Counted from the stretch's first letter, positions 8,141-16,640 are shown. The stretch is DNA of 64,000 nucleotides from Immundisolibacter cernigliae (GCF_001697225.1 NZ_CP014671.1:1736001-1800000), one strand, 5' to 3'. The notes: a model not told the origin generated them from the sequence alone. Numbers and translations are program-made.

Positions 8141-9178
8141 GTAGTACATGGCCCCGAGGTTGCTCTGGGCCTCGGCATCGCCTTGCTCTGCCAGCAGCCG
8201 GAACGTCTGTGCGGCAGCGCCGTGATCGGCGCGTTCATACGCGGCAAGAGCGTCGTCCAAAGATGGTGGGGCGGCCGCCACTGGCACCACTGCTGGCTTG
8301 GCTATTGCGAACGATTTAGGTGTAGCCGGTGGCGCATCAGCAGTGGCATCTGGACTGGGCACCGCCAGATGGCTTGGCTTGCTGGCTATAGGCGAATTCG
8401 CCGAATCAATCAAGACCGTAACGATGAATAGAGCACCCAGACTACCGCTTGCCCAAATTACCCATGAATGCACACCCCCTTCACGGCGAAGACGACCAAG
8501 TTGCGAGCCTATATCACCCTTCGCCATTCTTGCACTTAACACCCTTCTTTTTGCTTGGCGGTAATAGAAGGCATTGGCATAGTGCGCAAAAACATATAAA
8601 GGAAATAAATGAATTAAATTGCCAACGGCTGCCCTTCCTGTATTCACTAAAACAAAAGAAGCAACCAGCGTCGTCGAGAAGAGAAAAAAGAACCCATACA
8701 TTTTACGATAAAGTAACCAGGCTGGGCCGCCTAAAAATGCCGCCCAATTCCAGCTACGGTGCAACCCAACCCCCTTATAATCAAAATTTTTAAATATCGC
8801 GAGGTAATAATCTTTGTTCCTTTCGCCAATATAGGCCTCGATTGCCCCTGCATCCGGGGCGTTTGATGCGTCTTTTGACGTGCCAGCCTCATGCACTTCC
8901 GACTTATCTTCGGCAGCGTACTCTTCCTCTGGCTTGTTTTCGTTCTGGCGCTCCTTCCGCCTTAGCCATATATCGTATGTTTTCCGCTTTTCCGGGTCAG
9001 AAAGGATAGAATAGGCTTCGACAAGCTCTTGCACGATGCGCGTAGCTTCGGCGGGGTCGCCCTGGTATTTATCTGGATGATAGCGTTGCACAAGCGCCTT
9101 GTAGGCTGCACGAATAACAACGTCCTCGGCAGACGGTGTAACGCCAAGAATCTGGTAATAATATTTGGTGTATGACAT
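8084..9178 (-). pseudogene. 5' fragment of the IS-disrupted DnaJ-DUF2628-Sel1 gene
   Basis: This fragment starts with a J domain (residues 1-70) containing the HPD motif in YHPDKYQ, which stimulates Hsp70. A charged linker follows, then a DUF2628-like segment (WNWAAFLGGPAWLLYRKMYG) with about three membrane spans, another span near VIWASGSLGALFIVTVLI, an Ala/Pro-rich linker, and the first Sel1 repeat. Host sequence ends at 8142; the last 15 codons read into the IS and stop at 8084. The ancestral protein of about 486 residues was probably a membrane-anchored J protein with a Sel1 protein-binding domain. Base composition is AT-richer than the flanking core genes, suggesting acquisition. Confidence 0.9.
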
Positions 9179-9388
9179 GCTGATTAAGTACGCTGTTAGT
9201 TAGACATCGGCAAAACAGCGGAGCAAATAGGCGGTACCCAGAATCCGCAAGTACCCTGCGGCCCCTTACCTACGCTGCCTGCGCAGCCTAGCGCCAGCAG
9301 CACGGGGCTGATGTAGCGTCCCTGCATGCCCTGTCAGATCAGGCTCGATCATACCGCAGTCAGCCCAACCGACGGCTCGATGGGTGAA

Positions 9389-9528
9389 ATGATTTCTGGT
9401 CCTGCCCGAACTTCGGCTCATGCCGAACGCGGCCTATCGCCGTCCGTGGCACGGCGCAGCAAGCGTGGTCCACGTAGGCTGGATCATCCCGGATTTCGCT
9501 GCGCTTCATCCAGGCTACGGTTGCTCAC
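9389..9528. repeat. Dispersed repeat A, copy 3
   Basis: A full-length copy: the zinc-ribbon codons (DFWSCPNFGSCRTRPIAVRG in frame) followed by the GTAG hairpin at 9488-9518 on the minus strand. It overlaps the last bases of the DUF2971 gene. The remainder of the gap 9179-9388 shows no gene. Confidence 0.75.
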
Positions 9529-10247
9529 GCGGGAAACTGCGCGAGCGCGGACATTCGAACAGGGGCCTTAAGCCCATAGCGTTGAGTGACATCCTCGACG
9601 AGTTCGAGGAACCAAGCGTCCGCCTCGGGTGCGACAACAACACTTGTAATCAGCGCGTCAAGGCTCGGCAAGCGACGTTGCATTCCCTCGGGATTCTTCT
9701 CCCAGTCATCTTGTCGTGGCATCAACAATCGGACCTCGCGTTCAAACTCGTAGGCTTCATGCTTAAACTGCAGCGGGTCGGTGCAGCGCCCTATGACCAT
9801 ATCAGGATTCTCAAAGTGATCGATGTACCGGACCTTTTGAATCAAGATAGGCTCTGCCCATGAATCGCAGACAGTGGTTAATCTTCCAGCCGTCGTGTTT
9901 ATCGTGAGACTGGTGGAGGCTCCGCCGTACAACTGCCACAGTGCCATATTATCTTCTGCGCCTAAGCTCCAGCAGCTTATAAACGTGCTCATCCTGCAGC
10001 GCCGGTAGAAGTCTTCGGCGCTTTCGCTCAGTGGGTTTCTGGTGTGCGCTGCATTGATCGCCTTGCGTATCGCAGGGGTCAATGCGCCTTCAAACTTGTC
10101 TGTGAACCGGTCAGCGCGGCGAAGATACAGCGATTGCGAGCGCAGGAGATCGATATACTTGGGGAGATCAACGTAACGTCTGAGAGGAGTTCCGTCTTTC
10201 AAATCGATATGGCGTTGAACTAGGTGAACTACTGGTTCGGTTGCCAC
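9525..10247 (-). CDS. DUF2971 domain protein
   Basis: A 240-residue protein with the DUF2971 pattern: RYVDLPKYIDLLRSQSLYLRRADRFTDKFEG near the N-terminus, then CWSLGAEDNMALWQLYGG. The family is widespread on accessory DNA and near defence genes, and its biochemical role is unknown. The conserved R, D, W and YGG positions look intact. Composition is less GC-rich than neighbouring core genes. The stop lies seven bases from the head of a repeat A hairpin. No obvious operon partner: the next same-strand gene is about 290 bases upstream, across a REP pair. Confidence 0.8.
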   Translation of the reverse strand: MATEPVVHLVQRHIDLKDGTPLRRYVDLPKYIDLLRSQSLYLRRADRFTDKFEGALTPAIRKAINAAHTRNPLSESAEDFYRRCRMSTFISCWSLGAEDNMALWQLYGGASTSLTINTTAGRLTTVCDSWAEPILIQKVRYIDHFENPDMVIGRCTDPLQFKHEAYEFEREVRLLMPRQDDWEKNPEGMQRRLPSLDALITSVVVAPEADAWFLELVEDVTQRYGLKAPVRMSALAQFPA

Positions 10248-10349
10248 GACAGTTCTCTCGGGAGCCTAACGTTGAGTATCTGGAAATCTTCCGCGTTTAA
10301 ACACGGAAATTTCCGCATATCCCGCACGAGTCTTGCTCAGTGAGTTCAT

Positions 10350-10549
10350 GTAGGTTGGGTTGACGCAGGAAGCCCAACATTCATATTCCTCAGCGATGGT
10401 TCGGTGATACGCCACGTCCGCGTGTCCAAGCCTTTTCCGGCGGGTTTGTTTCGAAACAGTGCACCCCGCTCACCCTATCCGTCCGCCGATAACGCATTGT
10501 GTCCTTGCCCGTCGTGGCTTGTTGGGCTTCCTGCGTCAGCCCAACCTAC
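10350..10549. repeat. Facing pair of GTAG-type hairpins (REP family 4)
   Basis: The left arm, 10350-10378, begins GTAGGTTGGGTTGACG; the right arm, 10521-10549, is its inverse with one mismatch in 28 bases. Each arm folds as GTTGGGCT...AGCCCAAC. The spacer of about 140 bases has no gene. The right arm supplies the last codons and the stop of the neighbouring zinc-ribbon gene. Confidence 0.8.
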
Positions 10550-10931
10550 GGCTTGCTGAGCCATGGTTGATATGTTGACTAAGGGGCTCTTCACAGTGGT
10601 GAATGATCTCGCCAGACTCATAGTCCTTAACCGTCTCTCGATAACGGTCATTGTCTCGGTCGATTAACCTCTCATGGAGCACTTGCTTGCCCAAGCGATG
10701 TGAGTAACTTGGCATTGCCTTATCCTCGACATATGGCTTTTTTTCACCGGGGCATTTCGCTTTTACACCAAAGCCATCATGAAGAACAAGCTTTTCTATA
10801 ATTGATAGATTGTAAACGCGCTTATAGCTCCCGCAGTTATAGCATGGGACACGATGTGCCGATGTGTCGCCGCTAGTATCAATCTCGGCACCACAGTTTA
10901 CGCACTCAGCGGAATTAAGCGGAGTTGTCAT
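10536..10931 (-). CDS. Orphan zinc-ribbon hypothetical protein
   Basis: A 131-residue protein of unknown function. A single zinc ribbon is visible near the N-terminus: CVNCGAEIDTSG, then CYNCGSYKRVY. The rest is hydrophilic and charged. The start at 10931 gives MTTPLNSAEC; a longer in-frame start at 10961 is possible. The final residues SRRLG and the TGA stop are read from the GTAG hairpin of REP family 4, so repeat insertion appears to have rewritten the C-terminus. AT-richer than the core genes, and probably acquired along with the DUF2971 gene. Confidence 0.6.
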   Translation of the reverse strand: MTTPLNSAECVNCGAEIDTSGDTSAHRVPCYNCGSYKRVYNLSIIEKLVLHDGFGVKAKCPGEKKPYVEDKAMPSYSHRLGKQVLHERLIDRDNDRYRETVKDYESGEIIHHCEEPLSQHINHGSASRRLG

Positions 10932-11051
10932 GATGGCTAATGCCTGAATTAATCCGACCAACCAAGTTCATGTGGGTTGGGGCCCAGCATCATTTCTCTC
11001 TCGCACGAATCGCCAATGCGCCATATGTGCGTGTCCAGGTCTCTTTTCGCT

Positions 11052-11771
11052 TCACCCACACTTCGACTCCCCGCAATTCAGACACGTCAGACACCCGTCC
11101 ATCATGATCATGGCCTTGGTGCTGCACTTGTAGCAAAGCTGGGCGCCGTCGGGATAGGTGGCGTCGGTTTCGGTTTTGGCCTGGCCGGTGCGGGTTTCGT
11201 ATTCGCTGCGTTTTTCTTCGATCAGTTTCAGTTGGCGGGCGTCGAGTTCGCTGTCGGGCAGCATGCCGATGGTGCGCAGGTGCTGTTCGATCGCATCACC
11301 GATTTCGGCCACCAGGGACGGCATGTAGCGGCCGCCTTTCTTGAAGTAGCCGCCGCGCGGGTCGAACACGGCCTTGAGCTCTTCCACCAGAAAGGTGATG
11401 TCGCCGCCCTTGCGGAACACGGCCGACACGATGCGCGTGAGCGCCACGATCCACTGGAAGTGCTCCATGCTCTTGGAGTTGATGAAGATCTCGAAGGGTC
11501 TGTAGTGCTCGTGCTCGGTGCCGGCGTTCAGCACGATGTCGTTGATGGTCAGATACAGGGCATGTTCGGTGAGCGGGGTTTTGATTTTGTAGGTGGTGCC
11601 GCGCAGGGTCTCGGGCCGCTCCAGCTTTTCGTGCATCTGGATGACTTTGGCGCTTTGCCGCTCGGCGTTTTCTGCCGCCGGCGTTTCGGTTTTGGGCCCG
11701 CTGGTGCGGGCCGGCTCGTCGGCGCCGACCACGCTGTAACCGGTGATTTTCTTTTCGATGCGAATGGTCAT
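11052..11771 (-). CDS. nrdJb: Class II ribonucleotide reductase accessory/C-terminal subunit NrdJb
   Basis: A 239-residue protein that completes the split class II (adenosylcobalamin-dependent) ribonucleotide reductase. A TSCPD domain occupies roughly residues 55-160 (TPLTEHALYLTINDIVLNAG...). The extreme C-terminus carries CYKCSTKAMIMMDGCLTCLNCGESKCG-type cysteines at about 212-238, expected to shuttle electrons from thioredoxin to the active-site disulfide of NrdJa. The start lies 17 bases after the nrdJa stop, so the two are co-transcribed, as in the Pseudomonas split NrdJ. Confidence 0.88.
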   Translation of the reverse strand: MTIRIEKKITGYSVVGADEPARTSGPKTETPAAENAERQSAKVIQMHEKLERPETLRGTTYKIKTPLTEHALYLTINDIVLNAGTEHEHYRPFEIFINSKSMEHFQWIVALTRIVSAVFRKGGDITFLVEELKAVFDPRGGYFKKGGRYMPSLVAEIGDAIEQHLRTIGMLPDSELDARQLKLIEEKRSEYETRTGQAKTETDATYPDGAQLCYKCSTKAMIMMDGCLTCLNCGESKCG

Positions 11772-11788
11772 GGGTTGATTCCTGGCGA

Positions 11789-14700
11789 TCAGAACTTGCC
11801 GTAGTAGCCTTCCTTGAGGGCGTCGAACAGGTTGGCGGCGCTGTGCAGCTCGCCGTCGTATTCGATTTCTTCGTTGCCCTTGGCCTCGATGACGGTGCCA
11901 TCTTCCAGCTCGAAGCGGTAGGTAGTGTTTTCCAGGTCCTTTTCCTTGACCAGCACGCCCTGGAAGGCGGCCGGGTTGAAGCGGAAGGTGGTGCAGCCTT
12001 TCAGACCCTGGTCGTAGGCGTACAGGTAAATGTTCTTGAAATCCTCGAACGGGTAGTCCGTGGGCACATTGGCGGTCTTGGAGATGGACGAGTCGATCCA
12101 GCGCTGCGAGGCGGCCTGGATGTCGACGTGCGCCTTGGGGGTGATGTCCTCGGCGGTGATGAAGTAGTCCGGCAGTTGCTCGGCCGGGTCGGCGCTGCCC
12201 GGGATGGCGCGCGGGTTGACCAGGTGGCGGTAGGCCAGCAGCTCATACGAGAACACGTCCACCTTTTCCTTGGTCTTGCGACCCTCGCGGATGACGTTGC
12301 GGAAGTAGTGGTGGGCGAAGCTGGGCTCGATGCCGTTGCTGGCGTTGTTGGCCAGCGACAGGGAGATGGTGCCGGTCGGCGCGATGGAGCTGTGGTGGGT
12401 GAAGCGGGCGCCGCGCTGGGCAATGGCCTCGATCAGGTCCGGGCGCACGCCGCCGACGCGCTGCATGTAGCGGCTGTAGCGGGCCAGCAGCACGCGGCCG
12501 GGCAGCTTGTCGCCCAGCTTGTGGCCGTCGGCGGTCAGTTCCGGGCGCTTGCGCAGCATGTCCGGTGTGATCTCGAACACTTCGTCCATGATCGGCGCCG
12601 GGCCTTTTTCCTCGGCCAGTGCCACGCCGGCCTCCCAGCCGGCAATGGCCATTTCGCGCGACACGGCGTCGGTGAATTCCAGCGACTGGGCGTCGCCGTA
12701 GCGCCGGCCGAGCATGGTCAGCGTGGAACCCAGACCCAGAAAGCCCATGCCGTGACGGCGCTTGCGGAAGATTTCGTCCCGCTGCTGCTGCAGCGGCAGG
12801 CCGTTGACCTCGACCACGTTGTCCAGCATGCGCGTGAACACGCGCACCACGTCGCGGTATTGGTCCCAGTCGAAACGCGCCTCGGGCGTGAACGGCGCCT
12901 CGACGAAGGTGGTGAGGTTGATCGAGCCCAGCAGGCAGGCGCCGTAGGGGGGCAAGGGCTGTTCGCCACAGTTGTGCGCGTAGAGGCCGTTGGCGTCGAA
13001 GGCGTTGATGCCGGGCACCTGCACGTCGTACACCGCGTGCACGCCGGCGTCGGTGATGCTCTCCACGCGGGCGGTGAAGCGCTCGCGGTTCAGGCTGCGG
13101 TGGTAGCGGGCCAGGGACTGATCCAGACGCGCGGCCTTGTCGCTGTCGGCAAAGCCGACGAGTTGCGCGAACACGGCCAGGTTCTCGCCGCTGATGGCCA
13201 GCTCATGCTGGGCCTGCGTGGCGTACTGCTGCTGGCCGCCCTTGCCGTCGGGCAGCAGCGTGCTACCTGCGGCGCGGCGGTTGCGATACAGCCGCGAGAC
13301 GATGCCCAGGCGCAGCAGCATGCGCTGCGCGGCCTCCAGCTGCGGCAGGTCCGACTGTGCCAAACGCACGCTGACGCCCTTGTCGTGGCTGCCCTGAACC
13401 GAGCCGTCGGCATCGAACAGGCCACGCAGGAAGCCGCGCTGGAAGGCGCTGGAAGCCCGCTCCATGCGCGGGGTGATGCGCTTGTTACCGGGCGCCATGC
13501 CGACTTCGTTGGCCAGGTCCCGGATGGCGGCGGTGGACAGGCGGTGTTCGTTGCGGCCCGGCACTGCCGACCAGCCGGCGAAATCGGCACGGTGCGTGAG
13601 CGTTCGCGCGGCGGCCAGAGCCTCGGCCATCAATGCGCGCGTGCCGTGGGGCAATTCGCCCGGGGTACCGTTGGCTACGGCGGCAGGCTGCCACACGGAC
13701 AGCACGGCCTTGTCAGCCTTGAGGGTGCCGTCCCCCATCAGCAGACCCAGCAGGTAGCCCTGCTCGCGGGTGTATTCGCCCGGCCATTGCGGCGCGGCAC
13801 GGTGGTCGTGCAGCACCACGCGGTCACCCGCTTGCAGTTCACCGGCGGCGCACCATTCGGTCTCGCAGGCGTAACGTGTGAAACGCGACACGCGCAGCAC
13901 GCGGTGATCGGCAGTCAGAGTCAGACCATAGCCTTCCGTGGTTTGCAGCCTGACCACCGGCTTGTCGGCAGTCTTGAAGAATCCCTCGGGGCCGGTGCTG
14001 TGATCCTGCCCGTTGACGCGCGCCAGGAAGGGCGTGCCGATCAGGTCTGCCACCTGGCGCGGGCCGGCCGCGGTCTGCACCCAGGTGTCGGCCGTCACGC
14101 AGGGGTTGGTGGCCCGGATGTTCTCGCAGAACCAGTTGTTGTTTTCCTCGTTGGCCTTGTCGACCAGGATGAAGCCCGGCTCGGCGTAGTCGTAGGTGGA
14201 GGTCATGATCAGGTCCCACAGCCGGCGCGCCTTGATGGTCTTGTAGACCCGGCAGGCGACCAGGCCCTGGTCGTTGACGATGTAGCCGCGGTGGGTGGGC
14301 CATTCGCGCCAGATGATGTTGTCGGCGCTGTGCACGTCGATGCCGTCGGCGGCGGCCTCGTGGCTGGCAACCGGGAAGGCGAGCTGCCAGTCGCTGCCGG
14401 CCTTGACCGCTTCGATGAACTCGCGAGTGACCAGCAGCGACAGGTTGAACTGGCGCAGGCGACCGTCCTCGCGCTTGGCGCGGATGAAATCCACCACGTC
14501 CGGGTGGCCGACGTCGAAGGTGGCCATCTGCGCGCCGCGCCGGCCGCCGGCCGACGACACGGTGAAGCACATCTTGTCGTAGATATCCATGAACGACAGC
14601 GGCCCGGAGGTGTACGAGCCGGCGCCGGTCACGTAGGCGCCGCGCGGACGCAGGGTGCTGAATTCGTAGCCGATTCCGCAGTTGTGGATCACCAGCAGGC

Positions 14701-16390
14701 CGGCGTTGCCGGCCAGATAGTTGTTGTGTTTCTCGACCGTGAAGTCGTAGAAGGTTTCGGGCAGATCCAGGCCGCGCTCGATGGCCTCGACCGGGCGCAG
14801 ACAGCGGGCGAAGTCGATCAGCGGCGCAAGGGCCGGGAAGCGCTGCGCCCAACGATTCAGCCAGATGCGGCTGACGACTGCCTGGCGGTGGTAGCCGTGA
14901 TAGAAGCCGAGCCGCTGACGTTCCTGGTGGCCAAGCTCGCCCTCCAGGGTGGCCAGCGCTGCGTGCAGGTCGGCTGGCATGACGTAACGGTCGTACTGAC
15001 CGGCTTGGCTGGCGTGGTCCTGAATACGCTGGCGCTTGCCACTGTCGGCCATATAGGCCGCCAATGCGTCCAGGAAGGCCGAGTCGCTGATTTTCAGCAT
15101 GGCGCCGCCGCTGTCGCGCACCGTGTGGCCGTTGTAGTCGTGCTCGCGCGGCTGGCGCACGGTGAGCCCGGCGTGGACACCGAACAGGCCAAGCAGGGCC
15201 TTCAATTCCGCGGCAAACACGGTGTTTTGCGTGGCCAGGGTGACGCTGCCACGCTCGCGGCAGACTGTGCCGTCGGTGTCGATCAGGCCGGCCAGGAATG
15301 GCAGGAAGTGGCGCTCGGGATGGCTCACGATCCAGTCCGGCACGCGCAGGTGGGCGGTCTTGGCGCCGACCTGCCAGTCGATCAGTTCAGCCGCCCGGCT
15401 GGCGGCGAAACTCGCCACGGCAAAGTCCCACACCGGCGTACCGTTGCGGGTGCTGGTGGCCACCACTTGCGCGCGGCTGCCGCAAAAGGCCTGAAAGAAC
15501 GCGGCATAGCGCTCGACCACCTCGCGCTCGGCAGCGCGAATCTTGAACACCAGCCGCCGGCCCAGGGCGGCCGCGCGGTGCTGCCAAGCGCTGCGCGTCG
15601 GCCGGTAGCTGTGGCGTTTTTCGTAGGCGCTGCCATCGCCCAGATGTGCGCCGGCAAACCAGGCTTCCTGCTGCGCCTGCGCGTCGGCCCGCCAGGGGAA
15701 GCAATGCTGCACCAGCGCATCCGACATCCGGACTTCGTCGGCGCGCTGGTAGCTCAGGGCACCGTCCCGGTACACCAGCACCGGGTGGCGGATCGAGGTT
15801 TTCAGGGCCACGCCGTTGGCGCGCAGTTCGATGTTGTCTGCACGCGGCACGTGTGTGGTCAGGTGGCGCTCGATACGACGCATCTGGAAGCGCCGGGCGC
15901 TGCGGTCGTAGGCCAGGATTTGGGCGTGCTTGCCTTGCACCGCCTGCTGGGCGCTGACCAGACCCTGGTCCGTGAACACCCAGGTATCGGGCGCGACACA
16001 GCCGGCTTTCAGTGTCAGCCCGGCCTCGTGGACCTTCTGCAGGATGTCGTCCATCGAGTCCTCGATGGTGCCCGACACGGTGCAGTTGATGGTGGAGGTG
16101 GCCGGCTTGTGCTCCAGCGCGCCGGCGTTGGAGGTGATGCGGCCGGCCGGGATGGCGCCGCGGCGCAGCGCCCACAGGAAGCGTTCGTACCAGTGTTCGC
16201 GCAGGTCCGGCGCTTCGGCGTCGGCCAGGGCGCGCGCCACACGCTGGTAGGTCTCGTCCACGGTGCGGTCGATGACCGTGCCGTCCTTGGCCTTGAGGCG
16301 GTATTTCTTGTCCCAGATGTCCAGCGAGGCCGGCTGGACGGGCACGTCTGCGTTACGCGCAGCTGCGTGAATGGCGACCACCTTGTTCAT
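11789..16390 (-). CDS. nrdJa: Class II ribonucleotide reductase catalytic subunit NrdJa, with two inteins
   Basis: The precursor is 1,533 residues. Removing intein 1 (residues 131-570) and intein 2 (764-1140) leaves 716 residues, a usual size for NrdJa. The enzyme makes deoxyribonucleotides using adenosylcobalamin. Active-site residues: C103 in NCTVSG and C1152 in ACLLGSINL as the redox pair, and the NPCGE motif split by intein 2, giving N762, radical cysteine C1141 and E1143 after splicing. Both splice junctions have Cys at position 1, Asn at the end and Cys at +1. Because intein 2 sits directly before the radical cysteine, unspliced protein should be inactive. A promoter and an NrdR-like box lie upstream. 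Confidence 0.96.
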   Translation of the reverse strand: MNKVVAIHAAARNADVPVQPASLDIWDKKYRLKAKDGTVIDRTVDETYQRVARALADAEAPDLREHWYERFLWALRRGAIPAGRITSNAGALEHKPATSTINCTVSGTIEDSMDDILQKVHEAGLTLKAGCVAPDTWVFTDQGLVSAQQAVQGKHAQILAYDRSARRFQMRRIERHLTTHVPRADNIELRANGVALKTSIRHPVLVYRDGALSYQRADEVRMSDALVQHCFPWRADAQAQQEAWFAGAHLGDGSAYEKRHSYRPTRSAWQHRAAALGRRLVFKIRAAEREVVERYAAFFQAFCGSRAQVVATSTRNGTPVWDFAVASFAASRAAELIDWQVGAKTAHLRVPDWIVSHPERHFLPFLAGLIDTDGTVCRERGSVTLATQNTVFAAELKALLGLFGVHAGLTVRQPREHDYNGHTVRDSGGAMLKISDSAFLDALAAYMADSGKRQRIQDHASQAGQYDRYVMPADLHAALATLEGELGHQERQRLGFYHGYHRQAVVSRIWLNRWAQRFPALAPLIDFARCLRPVEAIERGLDLPETFYDFTVEKHNNYLAGNAGLLVIHNCGIGYEFSTLRPRGAYVTGAGSYTSGPLSFMDIYDKMCFTVSSAGGRRGAQMATFDVGHPDVVDFIRAKREDGRLRQFNLSLLVTREFIEAVKAGSDWQLAFPVASHEAAADGIDVHSADNIIWREWPTHRGYIVNDQGLVACRVYKTIKARRLWDLIMTSTYDYAEPGFILVDKANEENNNWFCENIRATNPCVTADTWVQTAAGPRQVADLIGTPFLARVNGQDHSTGPEGFFKTADKPVVRLQTTEGYGLTLTADHRVLRVSRFTRYACETEWCAAGELQAGDRVVLHDHRAAPQWPGEYTREQGYLLGLLMGDGTLKADKAVLSVWQPAAVANGTPGELPHGTRALMAEALAAARTLTHRADFAGWSAVPGRNEHRLSTAAIRDLANEVGMAPGNKRITPRMERASSAFQRGFLRGLFDADGSVQGSHDKGVSVRLAQSDLPQLEAAQRMLLRLGIVSRLYRNRRAAGSTLLPDGKGGQQQYATQAQHELAISGENLAVFAQLVGFADSDKAARLDQSLARYHRSLNRERFTARVESITDAGVHAVYDVQVPGINAFDANGLYAHNCGEQPLPPYGACLLGSINLTTFVEAPFTPEARFDWDQYRDVVRVFTRMLDNVVEVNGLPLQQQRDEIFRKRRHGMGFLGLGSTLTMLGRRYGDAQSLEFTDAVSREMAIAGWEAGVALAEEKGPAPIMDEVFEITPDMLRKRPELTADGHKLGDKLPGRVLLARYSRYMQRVGGVRPDLIEAIAQRGARFTHHSSIAPTGTISLSLANNASNGIEPSFAHHYFRNVIREGRKTKEKVDVFSYELLAYRHLVNPRAIPGSADPAEQLPDYFITAEDITPKAHVDIQAASQRWIDSSISKTANVPTDYPFEDFKNIYLYAYDQGLKGCTTFRFNPAAFQGVLVKEKDLENTTYRFELEDGTVIEAKGNEEIEYDGELHSAANLFDALKEGYYGKF
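12971..14101 (-). other. Intein 2 of NrdJa (377 residues, LAGLIDADG endonuclease)
   Basis: Residues 764-1140 of the precursor. It begins CVTADTWVQT (block A) and has LTADHRVL (block B, with the TxxH pattern). Two LAGLIDADG-type motifs, YLLGLLMGDGTL and FLRGLFDADGSV, mark the homing endonuclease. It ends VYDVQVPGINAF...LYAHN before Cys+1. Splicing residues Cys1, block B His, penultimate His and terminal Asn are all present, so it looks competent. The insertion point is NP|CGE, immediately before the thiyl-radical cysteine. The endonuclease acidic residues also look intact. Confidence 0.94.
14681..16000 (-). other. Intein 1 of NrdJa (440 residues, LAGLIDADG endonuclease)
   Basis: Residues 131-570 of the precursor. 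It begins CVAPDTWVFTDQG (block A) and has KTSIRHPVLVY (block B, with the TxxH pattern). LAGLIDADG motifs are seen at AGAHLGDGSA and FLAGLIDTDGTV. It ends TFYDFTVEKHNNYLAG...LLVIHN before Cys+1. Penultimate His and terminal Asn are present. The host site is GLTLKAG|CGIGYEF, a different conserved segment from the intein 2 site. The two inteins differ in length and show little sequence similarity beyond the motifs, so they probably arrived independently. Confidence 0.94.
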
Positions 16391-16475
16391 GGATGCTCAG
16401 ACTCCCTGGGTCGTTATGCGTGCGAGGATGCCAACGCGAGCGCGGCTGCCGGTGGCCTTTGGCCAGGGCTATAAA

Positions 16476-16491
16476 ACACAACATCTTGTGA
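16476..16491. promoter_or_regulatory. NrdR-like box next to the nrdJ promoter
   Basis: The 16-base ACACAACATCTTGTGA has CACAA/TTGTG arms separated by four bases, as in NrdR boxes of gammaproteobacteria. It lies just downstream of the predicted -10, overlapping the likely transcription start, where a bound repressor would block polymerase. Identification is by pattern only; no nrdR gene is in the window. Confidence 0.6.
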
Positions 16492-16501
16492 AGGCCGATG
16501 G

Positions 16502-16530
16502 ACATTACGCGCGCCGGGTTGGGACGTCAA
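16502..16530 (-). promoter_or_regulatory. Sigma-70 type promoter for nrdJa-nrdJb
   Basis: On the minus strand there is a -35 TTGACG (16525-16530), a 17-base spacer and a -10 TAATGT (16502-16507). Transcription would start near 16495, leaving a leader of about 105 bases. An AT-rich block further upstream (about 16545-16580) could act as an UP element. Confidence 0.6.
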
Positions 16531-16640
16531 CGGCTGCCAAGAATATTTTTTTATCTTTTAAATAACAGATAGTTAAAATCTCTAATGCAATGGCCTTCAA
16601 GAGTTTTCAAGCCTCCACTTGGGGCCGCTTAAATTCCTTT

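Noticed and set aside
11843-16474. A 1,543-codon open frame on the plus strand opposite nrdJa
   Set aside because: High GC makes long antisense frames common. It mirrors the codon structure of nrdJa, has no family resemblance, and the minus-strand gene has clear active-site motifs.
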